From contig CACMJT010000008.1 in NCBI GenBank assembly GCA_902614065.1, positions 1 to 64,000 on the forward strand: a DNA stretch of 64,000 bases, given 5' to 3'. The stretch is from an uncultured Bacteroidota bacterium. GTDB taxonomy: Bacteria > Bacteroidota > Bacteroidia > Flavobacteriales > Flavobacteriaceae. Position numbers and translations under genes: made by a program. Of the stretch, positions 1 through 9,069 are shown one piece after another (positions within the stretch are counted from its first letter, which is position 1; each line of letters starts with the position of its first letter). The notes under the pieces were generated by a model. That model worked only from the letters and a program-made list of their open reading frames with translations. It had not been told where the DNA came from and did not search any database.

Positions 1-2
1 TT

Positions 3-707
3 ACCCTCTCGTTATTTATAATTTCTTGTGGAGGAGGAGGGGGTGATGGAGACAGTGGTGGAGGAGATCCACCACCAGCACCAACTCCACCTGGAAATCC
101 GACGCTAACTAGCCCCGCAAATAATACTGTTTGTGAAACTGGGTCTAGTATTTCTGATACTCAAAGTAATGTAACATTTACTTGGCAATCATCAAGTTCA
201 ACGAACTCATATGATTTGGAGGTAAAAAATTTAAATACAAACTCCATGCAAAATGTATCAGGAATAACAACGACAACAACAACTGTTACGCTTGATAAAG
301 GTGAGCCTTATTCATGGAAAATTATATCAAAAAATAGTCAGACTACACAAACAGGAACTAGTTCGACTTGGAAATTTTATTTAGCTGGTCTTGGTCCTAA
401 GAACTATGCGCCTTTTCCAGCCGACTTAAAATCACCCAAATCGGGTTCTACCGTGGGAAGATCCTCAGAGGGTAAAGTTACTTTTGAATGGGATGGATCA
501 GACCCTGATCAAGGTGATCAACTAACATTTACCCTGTATGTTGATAAAGTTGATGGAAAACAAACTCCGCCCAGCGAACTAACAGATCTAAATGTTAAAA
601 CAATCGATGTGGTTTTAGATGGAGGATCTACTTACTATTGGAGAATTAGATCATCCGATGGTACAAACAGTAGTTTTTCTAATATTTACACATTTAAAAC
701 AGAATAA
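3..707 (+). CDS. FN3-like repeat lipoprotein, 5' end cut by window
   Basis: The open frame runs from the window edge, so the true start lies upstream. It begins with the end of a lipoprotein signal peptide (LFIISC, a lipobox followed by CGGGGG), then a Gly/Asp- and Pro-rich linker, then two beta-sandwich-like repeats. Each repeat has a W...Y-x-L pattern and ends in a 'Y-x-W-x-I' strand, as in fibronectin type III or Ig-like domains. It is probably an outer-membrane or surface lipoprotein, perhaps for adhesion or glycan binding, but no specific function can be assigned. The visible part is 234 residues. The first internal start, TTG at 216, would remove the lipobox and is unlikely to be used. 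Confidence 0.75.
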   Translation, partial: TLSLFIISCGGGGGDGDSGGGDPPPAPTPPGNPTLTSPANNTVCETGSSISDTQSNVTFTWQSSSSTNSYDLEVKNLNTNSMQNVSGITTTTTTVTLDKGEPYSWKIISKNSQTTQTGTSSTWKFYLAGLGPKNYAPFPADLKSPKSGSTVGRSSEGKVTFEWDGSDPDQGDQLTFTLYVDKVDGKQTPPSELTDLNVKTIDVVLDGGSTYYWRIRSSDGTNSSFSNIYTFKTE

Positions 708-725
708 AACATATAACTAAAACTT

Positions 726-1169
726 ATGGCAAAATCCCAACAAACCTTTAATAAGTTAGAAAGAGAGAAGAATAAGGCAAAAAAAAGAGAGGAAAAACGA
801 AAAAAAATGCAAGCTCGCAGAGAAGCCAGAGCTAGAGGTGAGTTAAAACAGGATGAGTTTGTTTATGTGGATCATTTAGGAAACTTTAGGGATACGCCTC
901 CTGACCCTGAGGAAAAAGAAGAAGTTAATCTTGAGTCAATTCAAATAAGTACATCAAAAAAAATTGATTCTGATGAGAAAGTTTCAGGTAAGGTTAGTTT
1001 TTATGATACTGAAAAAGGTTTTGGTTTTATAAAGAATACTGAGACTCAAGATTCATATTTTTTTCATTTTAGTGAATGTCCTGATCAACTTGATGTTGGT
1101 GATAAGGTGGAGTTCGACTTAGTTAAGGGAGAAAAAGGCATGAATGCAGTAAAGATAAATAAACTGTAA
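726..1169 (+). CDS. Cold-shock-domain protein with basic N-terminal extension
   Basis: The protein has 147 residues. The C-terminal cold shock domain (about 86-147) has the RNA-binding motifs KGFGFI (97-102) and YFFHFS (111-116). The first 40 residues are very rich in Lys, Arg and Glu and probably form a charged helix. This two-part arrangement is common in flavobacteria and differs from the roughly 70-residue CspA type. It likely binds single-stranded RNA or DNA, as an RNA chaperone or ribosome-associated factor. It starts 18 nt after the lipoprotein stop. Confidence 0.88.
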   Translation: MAKSQQTFNKLEREKNKAKKREEKRKKMQARREARARGELKQDEFVYVDHLGNFRDTPPDPEEKEEVNLESIQISTSKKIDSDEKVSGKVSFYDTEKGFGFIKNTETQDSYFFHFSECPDQLDVGDKVEFDLVKGEKGMNAVKINKL

Positions 1170-1175
1170 ATGAAC

Positions 1176-1191
1176 CATAATATATATTATG
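1176..1191. repeat. 16-bp perfect palindrome between genes
   Basis: CATAATATATATTATG reads the same on both strands and lies in the 43-bp gap between the cold-shock gene and the DUF2911 gene. It could be a regulator site or part of a promoter. It has no U-tract, so it is not a typical intrinsic terminator. Confidence 0.4.
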
Positions 1192-1212
1192 TTAAATTAT
1201 ATCTAAATAACT

Positions 1213-1743
1213 ATGATTCGTAAAATTATCATTATACTACTCTCCCTCGTCATAATATCCACTTTATATATTGTTTATATAATAAATAACCCTGTCAGTC
1301 CTTTAGAAACAGTACAAAATGATGATTCAACAATTTCAATCACTTATAGCAGACCGTTTAAAAAAGATCGATTAATCTTCGGAAAGGAATCTGACACTGC
1401 ACTTGTTCCCTATGGAAAGTATTGGAGAACTGGAGCTAACAAGCATACATTTATTAAAAACAGCCGAGATATTGAAATCAATGGGAAACTACTCTCATCT
1501 GGAGAATATTCAATTTTCTCTATTCCTAGTGAAAATGAATGGGAGGTTTTTTTCAACACAAATATTAATTATTTTGGAGCTAATAGACCTGATAGTTCAG
1601 ACGACATTATTTCTGTTAAAGTTCCAGTAATTAATCTACTAAATGAAGTTGAACAACTTACTATTGATTTTGAAAAGGATTCCATTTTCAACTACATTTC
1701 AATAAAATGGGACCTTTCCAAGATTATTATCCCTTTTAGATAA
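1213..1743 (+). CDS. DUF2911 domain protein, membrane-anchored
   Basis: The protein has 176 residues. An N-terminal hydrophobic helix (about 4-24) is followed by a DUF2911 domain, recognisable by 'TYSRPFKKDRLIFG', 'LVPYGKYWRTGANKHTFI' and 'LSSGEYSIFSIP'. The biochemical function of DUF2911 is unknown and the domain is abundant in Bacteroidota. The helix suggests anchoring in the inner membrane with the domain in the periplasm. It is followed after one base by the amidohydrolase gene, so the two are probably co-transcribed. Confidence 0.85.
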   Translation: MIRKIIIILLSLVIISTLYIVYIINNPVSPLETVQNDDSTISITYSRPFKKDRLIFGKESDTALVPYGKYWRTGANKHTFIKNSRDIEINGKLLSSGEYSIFSIPSENEWEVFFNTNINYFGANRPDSSDDIISVKVPVINLLNEVEQLTIDFEKDSIFNYISIKWDLSKIIIPFR

Positions 1744-1744
1744 T

Positions 1745-2914
1745 ATGAGATCTAAATCTTTTAGAAAAACAATTGGTTATATCTTAATAATTTTTCTTGT
1801 TTTTTTAATAATATCTGGAATTTCCTATAACGTAATTATATCCATACAGAACAAAAATAACTTAATGGATATCGGAGATTATTCTCCAATATCTACCCTT
1901 GTCGTAAACGAAAATAAAGTATACAAATCAAAATTTCCATTTATTGATGTTCATAGCCATCACTGGGATATGCCCATTCAAGATTTATCAAAGCTAGTTT
2001 CTGAGATGGATAGTTTGAATATGGCATACTTGATAAATCTTAGTGGTTCTGGATTGGCTACATTTTTTGGAAAACAGGGTTTAATGGAGAAGAATTTGGA
2101 AAGTTCAATTAGAAATGTAAAGAATAATTTTCCAAAAAGATTTGGAGTTTTTTTTAACATCAATTTTAATGGAATAGATAATGATGATTTTAAAAATACA
2201 ACTACCCTTCTAATCAACGAAGCTGTAAACAAGGGTGCAATTGGATTGAAAGTTTATAAAAACGTAGGCTTAAACTTGAAGGACTCAAAAGGAAAGAGAG
2301 TTACTGTAGACGATGATAGATTATCTTTTATATGGGAAGAATGTGCGAAGTTAGGAATTCCGGTACTTATACACTCTGGTGAACCTAAGGCATTTTTTGA
2401 CCCAATAGATAAATTTAATGAAAGATGGCTTCATGCACGTGAAAAGCCAAATAGTTTTCGAGTTGGTGATCAATATCCTTCTTTTGAAAAGGTGATGAAG
2501 GAACAACACAATATGTTTAGAAAACATCCAAAAACAACTTTTATAAATGCTCATTTTGGATGGTATGCCAACGACCTAAATAGATTATCAAATTTGCTTG
2601 ATGAATTACAAAATGTATATGTTGAATTCGGAGCGGTGATCAATGAACTTGGAAGACAACCAAAAACCGCCAGAAAGTTTTTTATCGATTACCAAGACAG
2701 AATTCTTTTTGGCAAGGATATCTATAAAATGGATGAGTATTACATATATTTCAGAGTTTTAGAAACAAGCGATGAGTATATAGAATATTTTCGAAAAAGA
2801 CATGGTCTTTGGAGATTGTATGGATTGGATTTGCCAGACAATGTTTTAAAGAAAATATACTTTGAAAATGCATTGAAAATGTTTCCGTCAATTGATAAAT
2901 CTCTATTTAATTAA
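1745..2914 (+). CDS. Membrane-anchored amidohydrolase (TIM-barrel metal hydrolase)
   Basis: The protein has 389 residues. A transmembrane segment (about 11-33) precedes an Amidohydro_2-type barrel. Likely metal ligands are the HxH motif (H70, H72), H210 in 'IPVLIHSGEP', H270 in 'INAHFGW' and D325 in 'LFGKD', where family members more often have GSD. The substrate is unknown. The family includes decarboxylases and lactone or amide hydrolases. The anchor implies periplasmic action, which is unusual for this mostly cytosolic family. It forms a pair with the upstream DUF2911 gene. Confidence 0.8.
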   Translation: MRSKSFRKTIGYILIIFLVFLIISGISYNVIISIQNKNNLMDIGDYSPISTLVVNENKVYKSKFPFIDVHSHHWDMPIQDLSKLVSEMDSLNMAYLINLSGSGLATFFGKQGLMEKNLESSIRNVKNNFPKRFGVFFNINFNGIDNDDFKNTTTLLINEAVNKGAIGLKVYKNVGLNLKDSKGKRVTVDDDRLSFIWEECAKLGIPVLIHSGEPKAFFDPIDKFNERWLHAREKPNSFRVGDQYPSFEKVMKEQHNMFRKHPKTTFINAHFGWYANDLNRLSNLLDELQNVYVEFGAVINELGRQPKTARKFFIDYQDRILFGKDIYKMDEYYIYFRVLETSDEYIEYFRKRHGLWRLYGLDLPDNVLKKIYFENALKMFPSIDKSLFN

Positions 2915-2932
2915 TATTCATAATTTTAAAAA

Positions 2933-4039
2933 ATGAAAATCGGAATTCCCAAAGAGATTAAAGATAGTGAACATCGTGTCGGAATGACACCATCTGGCGT
3001 TCTAACATTGGTTAAAAATAAGCATGATGTTTTTGTACAGTCTGGTGCGGGATTAGGCAGTAGATTTTCAGATGATGATTACAGATTCGTTGGGGCAAAA
3101 ATTTTAAAAACAATTGAAGAAGTTTATGATGTTTCTGAGATGATTATCAAAGTTAAAGAACCCTTGAAGAAAGAATATTCGTTAATTAAAGAAGGTCAAA
3201 TCATTTACACTTTTTTTCATTTTGCCTCATCTAAGGAGCTGACCCAAGCCATGATTGACAGCAATTCAATCTGCATAGCTTACGAAACTGTTGAGAACGC
3301 AGACGGTACACTCCCCCTACTTACACCGATGTCTGAAGTAGCTGGGAGAATGGCAGCGCAACAAGGTGCAAAATTTCTTGAAAAGCATCAGAAGGGATGT
3401 GGTATACTACTAGGTGGTGTTCCTGGTGTCAGTCCTGCGAAAGCTGTAGTAATTGGTGGTGGAGTTGTTGGAACACAGTCTGCAAAAATGCTTTCAGGTT
3501 TAGGTGCAGATGTGACAATATTAGACATAAGCCTAGAAAGACTTCGCGAGTTGGACGATATCATGCCAAAAAATGTTAAAACAAAATTTTCAAATCATTA
3601 CAATATTAAAGAGTGTATCAAAAATGCACATTTAGTGATTGGTGCAGTGTTACTTCCAGGAGCGAAAGCGCCAAATTTGATCACAAAAGAAATGTTAAAA
3701 GATTTGGAGAAAGGGACTGTTTTGGTCGATGTTGCAGTTGATCAAGGTGGGTGTTTTGAAACAACAAAACCAACTACCCACAGTGATCCAACCTACATTA
3801 TTGATGATGTTCTTCACTATTCAGTGGCAAATATGCCTGGTGCTGTTCCTATGACCTCAACCGAAGGTTTAACAAATGCAACTATCAACTATGCAATAGA
3901 AATTGCAAACAAAGGATGGAAACAGGCTTGTATTGAAAATAATCCTTTAAAAAAAGGTTTGAATATTGTCAGAGGTGATGTTGTTTACCAAGCTGTTGCC
4001 GAAGCTTTTAACATGAAATACACAAAATTAAATTTTTAA
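2933..4039 (+). CDS. ald: Alanine dehydrogenase
   Basis: The 368-residue protein has the family's usual length. It catalyses reversible NAD-dependent oxidative deamination of L-alanine to pyruvate and ammonium in the cytosol. The classical residues are at their standard positions: R15, K75 (VKEP), H96 (FFHFAS), D270 (VDVAVDQGG) and the NAD-binding GGGVVG (175-180). It leads a tight + strand set with a 2OG oxygenase (3 bp gap) and a SUI1 factor. Confidence 0.96.
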   Translation: MKIGIPKEIKDSEHRVGMTPSGVLTLVKNKHDVFVQSGAGLGSRFSDDDYRFVGAKILKTIEEVYDVSEMIIKVKEPLKKEYSLIKEGQIIYTFFHFASSKELTQAMIDSNSICIAYETVENADGTLPLLTPMSEVAGRMAAQQGAKFLEKHQKGCGILLGGVPGVSPAKAVVIGGGVVGTQSAKMLSGLGADVTILDISLERLRELDDIMPKNVKTKFSNHYNIKECIKNAHLVIGAVLLPGAKAPNLITKEMLKDLEKGTVLVDVAVDQGGCFETTKPTTHSDPTYIIDDVLHYSVANMPGAVPMTSTEGLTNATINYAIEIANKGWKQACIENNPLKKGLNIVRGDVVYQAVAEAFNMKYTKLNF

Positions 4040-4042
4040 TTA

Positions 4043-4987
4043 ATGAAAAATATCCCCTCTGTTGACCTAAATGATTTTTTATCAAATGATATTGATAAAA
4101 AAAAAGCTTTTGTAAATAAACTAGGAAAGGCCTATAATGAAATAGGTTTTGTTGCATTAAAAGGTCATTTTCTTGACGATAATGATATTAAAGAAGTTTA
4201 CTCCTCTATTAAAGAATTTTTTGATTTACCAGAAGATATAAAAGCAAAATACGAACTTGATGGATTCGACGGTCAGAGAGGTTATACTTCATTTGGCAAA
4301 GAACATGCAAAAGGAAAAAAACATGGTGATTTAAAGGAGTTTTGGCATTTTGGGCAATACCTAGATGATGATGAATACACAAAGTTTAACTATCCCAAGA
4401 ATCAAATAGTTACTGAGTTGCCAAAATTTAATGATATTGGTAAAAAGGTATTTCAATCTCTAGAAAAGACTGCAATTTATGTTTTAAGAGCTATCTCACT
4501 GTATTTAGATTTGGAAGAAGATCACTTTGATAAATATGTAAAAAAAGGAAATAGTATTTTAAGACCAATCCACTATCCCCCAATACAGACCAAACCCAAA
4601 GGTGCAGAAAGAGCTGCTGCACATGGAGACATTAATTTAATTACTCTATTGATGGGAGCTCAAGGAAGAGGTTTACAAGTTCTAACAAATGATGGCGAAT
4701 GGATCGATGCAATTGCAAAAGATGATGAAATTGTAATTAATGTTGGAGATATGCTCTCCCGATATACCAACAACAAGCTAAAATCAACCATTCACAAGGT
4801 TATCAACCCACCAAAAGAGCTGTGGAAGAAATCAAGATATTCAATTCCTTTCTTCCTTCACCCAATCGGAACAATGAGTTTGAATGTATTAGATTCTTGT
4901 ATTGATGAAAATAATCCAAAAAAATACGAGGATATAACAGCTCACGAATTTTTAATTCAAAGACTTAGAGATATTGGAGTTCTTTAA
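4043..4987 (+). CDS. Isopenicillin N synthase-like 2OG-Fe(II) oxygenase
   Basis: The protein has 314 residues. An N-terminal DIOX_N region (about 4-120) is followed by the Fe(II)/2-oxoglutarate dioxygenase core. The iron triad is visible as H194 and D196 ('AHGDINLITLL') and H251 ('STIHKVINP'). The co-substrate pair is R265-x-S267 ('SRYSIPFF'). Relatives oxidise small molecules including amino acids, and the substrate here is unknown. The gene sits between ald and a SUI1 factor with almost no spacing, so it is very likely co-transcribed. Confidence 0.88.
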   Translation: MKNIPSVDLNDFLSNDIDKKKAFVNKLGKAYNEIGFVALKGHFLDDNDIKEVYSSIKEFFDLPEDIKAKYELDGFDGQRGYTSFGKEHAKGKKHGDLKEFWHFGQYLDDDEYTKFNYPKNQIVTELPKFNDIGKKVFQSLEKTAIYVLRAISLYLDLEEDHFDKYVKKGNSILRPIHYPPIQTKPKGAERAAAHGDINLITLLMGAQGRGLQVLTNDGEWIDAIAKDDEIVINVGDMLSRYTNNKLKSTIHKVINPPKELWKKSRYSIPFFLHPIGTMSLNVLDSCIDENNPKKYEDITAHEFLIQRLRDIGVL

Positions 4988-5323
4988 ATGAAAAAACTAA
5001 ATTCATTAGAGGAATTGGGTACTTTAATGCCCGATGGATTTAAAACAAAAAAACCATTTGAGATTGATAATAGTTTTTCAAAACAAAATCTTGAGGCACA
5101 TTATTCTGTTAAGGGAAGAGCTGGTGTACCAGTAATAATTTTGAAAGGCTTTTCGGGTTTAAACAAAGAGGATCTAAAAAACCTTGCTAAACCAATAAAA
5201 AACAAGCTTGGTATAGGTGGAAGTGTTAAAAAAAATGAGATATATTTTCAAGGAGATAAAAGAGAAAAAATCATATCAATTCTTGAGTCACAAGGACACT
5301 CAGTTAAAAGAATTGGAGGTTAA
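4988..5323 (+). CDS. SUI1/eIF1-like translation initiation factor
   Basis: This 111-residue protein has a SUI1 domain over its C-terminal two thirds, with the conserved 'KKNEIYFQGDKREKI' and 'LGIGGSVK' segments typical of the bacterial YciH family. The family resembles eukaryotic eIF1 and is thought to affect start-site fidelity at the ribosome. Its role in bacteria is not well settled. The ATG directly follows the oxygenase stop codon, and the gene converges on the small YqaE gene with a 6 bp gap. Confidence 0.88.
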   Translation: MKKLNSLEELGTLMPDGFKTKKPFEIDNSFSKQNLEAHYSVKGRAGVPVIILKGFSGLNKEDLKNLAKPIKNKLGIGGSVKKNEIYFQGDKREKIISILESQGHSVKRIGG

Positions 5324-5329
5324 TAATAT

Positions 5330-5497
5330 TTAGTTTTTAACAGGTTCGTTTTTATTTAAAATTATTAGAGCAGCTATTACACCTGGAACCCAACCACAGC
5401 AAGTAAGTATAAAAACAATAGTAATTGATCCACATCCTTTCTCCAGAACTGCGAGAGGAGGAAAAATTATTGCAAGAAGGACTTGGAGACATCCCAT
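5330..5497 (-). CDS. YqaE/Pmp3 family small membrane protein
   Basis: This 55-residue ORF starts at ATG 5497. It has two hydrophobic helices joined by a short polar turn: residues 3-18 ('LQVLLAIIFPPLAVLEKG') and about 24-47 ('ITIVFILTCCGWVPGVIAAL'). The pattern with FPPLAV and GWVPGVIAA is diagnostic for the Pmp3/YqaE family, small inner-membrane proteins linked to stress and membrane-potential control. It lies 3 bp downstream of the DUF805 gene on the same strand and is probably co-transcribed with it. Confidence 0.9.
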   Translation of the reverse strand: MGCLQVLLAIIFPPLAVLEKGCGSITIVFILTCCGWVPGVIAALIILNKNEPVKN

Positions 5498-5500
5498 GGA

Positions 5501-6028
5501 TTACCCATCATGCTCTCCAATTGTTGAATTTTTACTTAAAAGAAATATAAAAATTCCAAGACCTACGAGAGCTGAAAAGACTGTTATCGTTGGTCCACCA
5601 ACAGCTATCGGAAGAATATCCAATACTGCTTCGATTACAATAAATCCAATAAAAACTTTAAAAGCAGTCGATGGAAATAGAGCAGAAATTCTCTTATAGC
5701 ATGTAGCCCAATAAAACCATACTACTGGGATTAAAAAAACTATAAATGCTATGATAATACCTCCGCTAATATTTGAAATTAGTCCACTCATCACCTCACT
5801 GGGATTTTCAACCATTGCCATTCCAAGTTTTTCTCCCATCTCTTGTTGTTCTTGAGGCCCAAATGTTGCTGCTTCTTCAAGGTCATAACCAAGGTATCCG
5901 AGTACGGCTGTACTAAGCCCCGTCATTGAAATTACCAAGAGAGGGATAGACATAAGTATTGTAAAGAGGAGTCTTAGAAGATATGTAGTACCATTAATTG
6001 TACCGCTGAATTGGAAAAATTTTTTCAT
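5501..6028 (-). CDS. DUF805 family membrane protein
   Basis: The protein has 175 residues. It starts with 'FFQFSGTINGTTYLLRLLF', matching the DUF805 pattern F-x-GR-hxR-x-x-Y-W, here with the central Arg lost. Four hydrophobic segments are predicted, with a longer polar loop (about 50-85, Glu/Gln-rich) between helices 2 and 3. The function of DUF805 is unknown. A TAATTTTG promoter box lies 17 nt before the ATG, and YqaE/Pmp3 follows directly. Confidence 0.78.
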   Translation of the reverse strand: MKKFFQFSGTINGTTYLLRLLFTILMSIPLLVISMTGLSTAVLGYLGYDLEEAATFGPQEQQEMGEKLGMAMVENPSEVMSGLISNISGGIIIAFIVFLIPVVWFYWATCYKRISALFPSTAFKVFIGFIVIEAVLDILPIAVGGPTITVFSALVGLGIFIFLLSKNSTIGEHDG

Positions 6029-6050
6029 TTTTTACTTTTAATTTACAAAA

Positions 6051-6716
6051 TTATATCCAATTAACAGGGATGGAATTGCTTTTAATTAAAAACTCATTAC
6101 ATTTTTTAAAATGACTATTACCAAACCAATATCCCTTGTTTGCACTTAATGGTGAGGGATGCCCTGACCTTAAAATTAAATGATTATTATCATTAATAAA
6201 CTTTTCTTTGCTTTTTGCATAGTTTCCCCATAGCATAAAAACCAATCCTTTCTTCTCTTTTGAAATTATGTTAATGACATTGTCGGTGAATTTTTCCCAA
6301 CCAATATATTTATGACTTCCAGGAAATCTTTTTCTAACTGTCAATACAGAATTTAGTAAGAGGACGCCTTGATCAGCCCAATCTGATAAATCACTTTTCA
6401 ATCTTAATTCCCCATAATTTGTATCCAATTCTTTGAAAATATTAACCAAAGAAGGCGGGTTTTCAATTTCATTTTCAACAGAAAAACATAGACCATTAGC
6501 TTGATTATCTCCGTGATAGGGATCTTGACCAATAATTATGACTTTTAATTTTTCTAAGGGACATGAATCAAAAGCTCTAAAAATATTTTTTCCTTTAGGA
6601 AAACATTTGAAGTTATTATACTCTTCTTTTGTTTTATTAATGATATCTAGAAAATAATCAGAATTAAATTCACTTTTTAAAAGTTTCTTCCAAGGTTCTG
6701 AAATCCTTACGCTCAA
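6051..6716 (-). CDS. ung: Uracil-DNA glycosylase
   Basis: The 221-residue protein removes uracil from DNA in base excision repair. Family 1 motifs are complete: 'GQDPYHG' with catalytic D65, 'LLLNSVLTVR', and 'RSGHPSPLSA' with H186. The start is TTG, and its TTGA overlaps the stop codon of the upstream symporter by 4 bp, which supports translational coupling. It is the last gene of the aroC-symporter-ung group. Confidence 0.96.
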   Translation of the reverse strand: MSVRISEPWKKLLKSEFNSDYFLDIINKTKEEYNNFKCFPKGKNIFRAFDSCPLEKLKVIIIGQDPYHGDNQANGLCFSVENEIENPPSLVNIFKELDTNYGELRLKSDLSDWADQGVLLLNSVLTVRKRFPGSHKYIGWEKFTDNVINIISKEKKGLVFMLWGNYAKSKEKFINDNNHLILRSGHPSPLSANKGYWFGNSHFKKCNEFLIKSNSIPVNWI

Positions 6717-7966
6717 GTTTTATTGCGTTGAAGTTTAGAGACAATCATTGATACAGTAGCATCTCCACTAACATTTATAACTGTTCTACACATATCAAGG
6801 GGACGGTCTACTGCAAATATTAATGCTAGTCCTGCCTCTGGAATTCCAGCCTGTGCCAAAACTATAACAAGCATAACAATTCCTGCACTTGGAACTGCAG
6901 CTGCTCCAATCGAGGCTAAAGTTGCTGTTGAAATTATACCAAGCTGATCAACAAGAGATAATTCTAACCCAAAAGTTTGTGCAATAAATACAGCAGCAAC
7001 TGCTTGGTATACTGCTGTTCCGTCCATATTTATGGTTGCCCCAATAGGAAGAACAAAACTAGAAACCTCCTCCTCCACTTTCAAGTGATTGGTAACCCTA
7101 TCCATTGTTACAGGAAGTGTTGCAGCACTTGAGCTTGTTGAAAATGCAACTAATTGTGCTGGAAGAATACCTCTTAGAAAATACAAGGGTGATTTTCCAG
7201 TTAATATTTTCACGATTAGTAGATAAAAAAGTAGTAAAATGACCAGTCCCAATATCAAGGTCAGAGAATATAGTATTAAGCCAGTCAAAAGATCGGTATT
7301 GGGAGCTTCAGCAACAAGGGTAGCTAATAAAGCAAACACTCCGTAAGGTGCACAAAGCATTATCAGATCAATTATTTTTAAAACAACATCATTTAGTGAA
7401 TCAAAAAATAATTTTAGTGGTTTTGATTTGTTTTCAGGGATCATAATCATAGAAATTCCAAATAAAATTGCAAAGAATATAACCTGTAACATATTTTTAT
7501 TATTTGACGCTGCGCTCACTATATTGGAAGGAACTAAATCAATTAAGGGCTGAAGAGGACCTTGTGATTTTTGGTCACTTGCAATTTTTCTTTTTTCTTC
7601 GGCATCTGATGAATAAGCCTCTATTAGCTCTGTTCTTGTTTTTTCAGTTACACTTTCACCTGGCCTAACAATATTTACAACCGATAATCCAATACATACA
7701 GCACAAATTGTAGTTAAAAGATATGTTGTAATTGTTTTTGTACCCATTGATGAAAGTTTAGATATGTCTTTTAGGTCAGATATTCCTTTTATCAAGGATG
7801 CAAGAATTAATGGAATGGCAATAAGCTTAAGTGAATTGATGAAAATAGTTCCAAAAGGTTTAATCCAATTTGTTACTAAAATTGTTCCACCATTATATGT
7901 GCTCATTAGGAACCCAAACAGAACACCAACAACCATCCCTATTATAATTTTTATATGAAGTGACAT
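6713..7966 (-). CDS. Dicarboxylate/amino acid:cation symporter (DAACS family)
   Basis: The 417-residue protein is a sodium- or proton-coupled transporter of the GltP/DctA/SstT family. Visible hallmarks are the serine-rich 'STSSSAATLPVTM' re-entrant loop and 'GATINMDGTAVYQ' with the conserved NMDGT motif. About eight hydrophobic helices are evident. The substrate is probably glutamate, aspartate or a C4-dicarboxylate, and the sequence alone does not decide which. It overlaps aroC by 1 bp and ung by 4 bp. Confidence 0.93.
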   Translation of the reverse strand: MSLHIKIIIGMVVGVLFGFLMSTYNGGTILVTNWIKPFGTIFINSLKLIAIPLILASLIKGISDLKDISKLSSMGTKTITTYLLTTICAVCIGLSVVNIVRPGESVTEKTRTELIEAYSSDAEEKRKIASDQKSQGPLQPLIDLVPSNIVSAASNNKNMLQVIFFAILFGISMIMIPENKSKPLKLFFDSLNDVVLKIIDLIMLCAPYGVFALLATLVAEAPNTDLLTGLILYSLTLILGLVILLLFYLLIVKILTGKSPLYFLRGILPAQLVAFSTSSSAATLPVTMDRVTNHLKVEEEVSSFVLPIGATINMDGTAVYQAVAAVFIAQTFGLELSLVDQLGIISTATLASIGAAAVPSAGIVMLVIVLAQAGIPEAGLALIFAVDRPLDMCRTVINVSGDATVSMIVSKLQRNKT

Positions 7967-9027
7967 TAAATTTCTTTTTTATTGTTTAATAATAAATTAT
8001 CAAGAATTACAAGCGCAGCCATTGACTCTACTATGGGAACAGCTCTTGGCACCACACATGGGTCATGCCTACCCTTGCCTTTCATCTCTTTCTCATCCCC
8101 ATCTTTGTTGATAGTTTTTTGTGATTTCATAATTGTTGCAACAGGTTTAAAGGCAACATTAAAGAATATATCCATACCATTACTAATTCCCCCTTGAATT
8201 CCTCCAGAAAAGTTTGTTACAGTTTTTCCCATGCTATCAAATTGGTCGTTATGTTCACTTCCACACATTTTAGTTCCATTAAAACCACTGCCAAATTCAA
8301 AACCTTTAACAGCATTAATAGAAAGCATTGCTTTTCCAAGCTCAGCGTGAAGTTTATCAAAAACAGGTTCACCAAGTCCAACGGGTGTACCTGTTATTAC
8401 GCATGAAACAACGCCACCGATTGTATCCCCTCTTTTCCTTGTTTCAATAATTAATTTCTCCATTTTTTTTGCAACACTTTTATCAGGACATCTCACTATA
8501 TTATTTTCAGCATCTTTTAAATTGTAATCCTTGTAAGATCCATTTAAAGAAACAGAACCTACTGATTTCACAAATGCTGTTATTTTAATATTTTTTAAGA
8601 TTTGTTTGGCAATTGAACCAGCTACTACCCTACATGCAGTTTCCCTTGCCGAACTTCTTCCACCCCCTCTGTAATCTCTGTTGCCATACTTTTTTTCATA
8701 CACAAAATCAGCGTGAGAGGGTCGGTAAATATCTTTTAAATGATCATAATCTTTTGATTTTTGATCCTTATTTTTAATCATGAATCCAATTGGTGTTCCA
8801 GTTGTCTTTCCCTCAAATATCCCAGACAAAATCTCTACTTGATCGTCCTCTTTTCTTTGGGTTACAATTTTAGATTGACCAGGTTTTCGTCTATCCAAAT
8901 CGTGCTGAATTATACTTTTATCAATTTTTATATTTGAGGGACAGCCATCTATAATTCCACCTATACATGGTCCATGAGATTCCCCGAAAGTTGTAAGTTT
9001 AAATATTTTGCCAAAAGAATTCCCCAT
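7966..9027 (-). CDS. aroC: Chorismate synthase
   Basis: The 353-residue enzyme converts EPSP to chorismate, the last step of the shikimate pathway, and needs reduced FMN. Family signatures are present: '[16 protein letters not shown]' near the N-terminus, 'RPSHADFVY', '[11 protein letters not shown]' and '[18 protein letters not shown]' near the C-terminus. A TATTTTTG promoter box ends 7 nt before the ATG, so this is probably the first gene of the aroC-symporter-ung transcript. Confidence 0.97.
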   Translation of the reverse strand: MGNSFGKIFKLTTFGESHGPCIGGIIDGCPSNIKIDKSIIQHDLDRRKPGQSKIVTQRKEDDQVEILSGIFEGKTTGTPIGFMIKNKDQKSKDYDHLKDIYRPSHADFVYEKKYGNRDYRGGGRSSARETACRVVAGSIAKQILKNIKITAFVKSVGSVSLNGSYKDYNLKDAENNIVRCPDKSVAKKMEKLIIETRKRGDTIGGVVSCVITGTPVGLGEPVFDKLHAELGKAMLSINAVKGFEFGSGFNGTKMCGSEHNDQFDSMGKTVTNFSGGIQGGISNGMDIFFNVAFKPVATIMKSQKTINKDGDEKEMKGKGRHDPCVVPRAVPIVESMAALVILDNLLLNNKKEI

Positions 9028-9034
9028 GAAAGTT

Positions 9035-9042
9035 CAAAAATA
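9035..9042 (-). promoter_or_regulatory. -7 promoter box for aroC
   Basis: The minus strand reads TATTTTTG, an exact match to the Bacteroidota TAnnTTTG box, ending 7 nt before the aroC ATG. The expected transcription start gives a leader of only about 0-3 nt. Confidence 0.5.
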
Positions 9043-9069
9043 AGTTTAAATTTTAAGACATAATAATCT

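Noticed and set aside
31-110. GGA-rich and CCA-rich stretch as a DNA repeat
   Set aside because: It encodes the Gly/Asp and Pro linker right after the lipoprotein Cys; no regular unit repeats.
5496-5699. 67-residue ORF on + strand
   Set aside because: It is antisense to DUF805 and overlaps the YqaE start; both minus-strand genes match known families.
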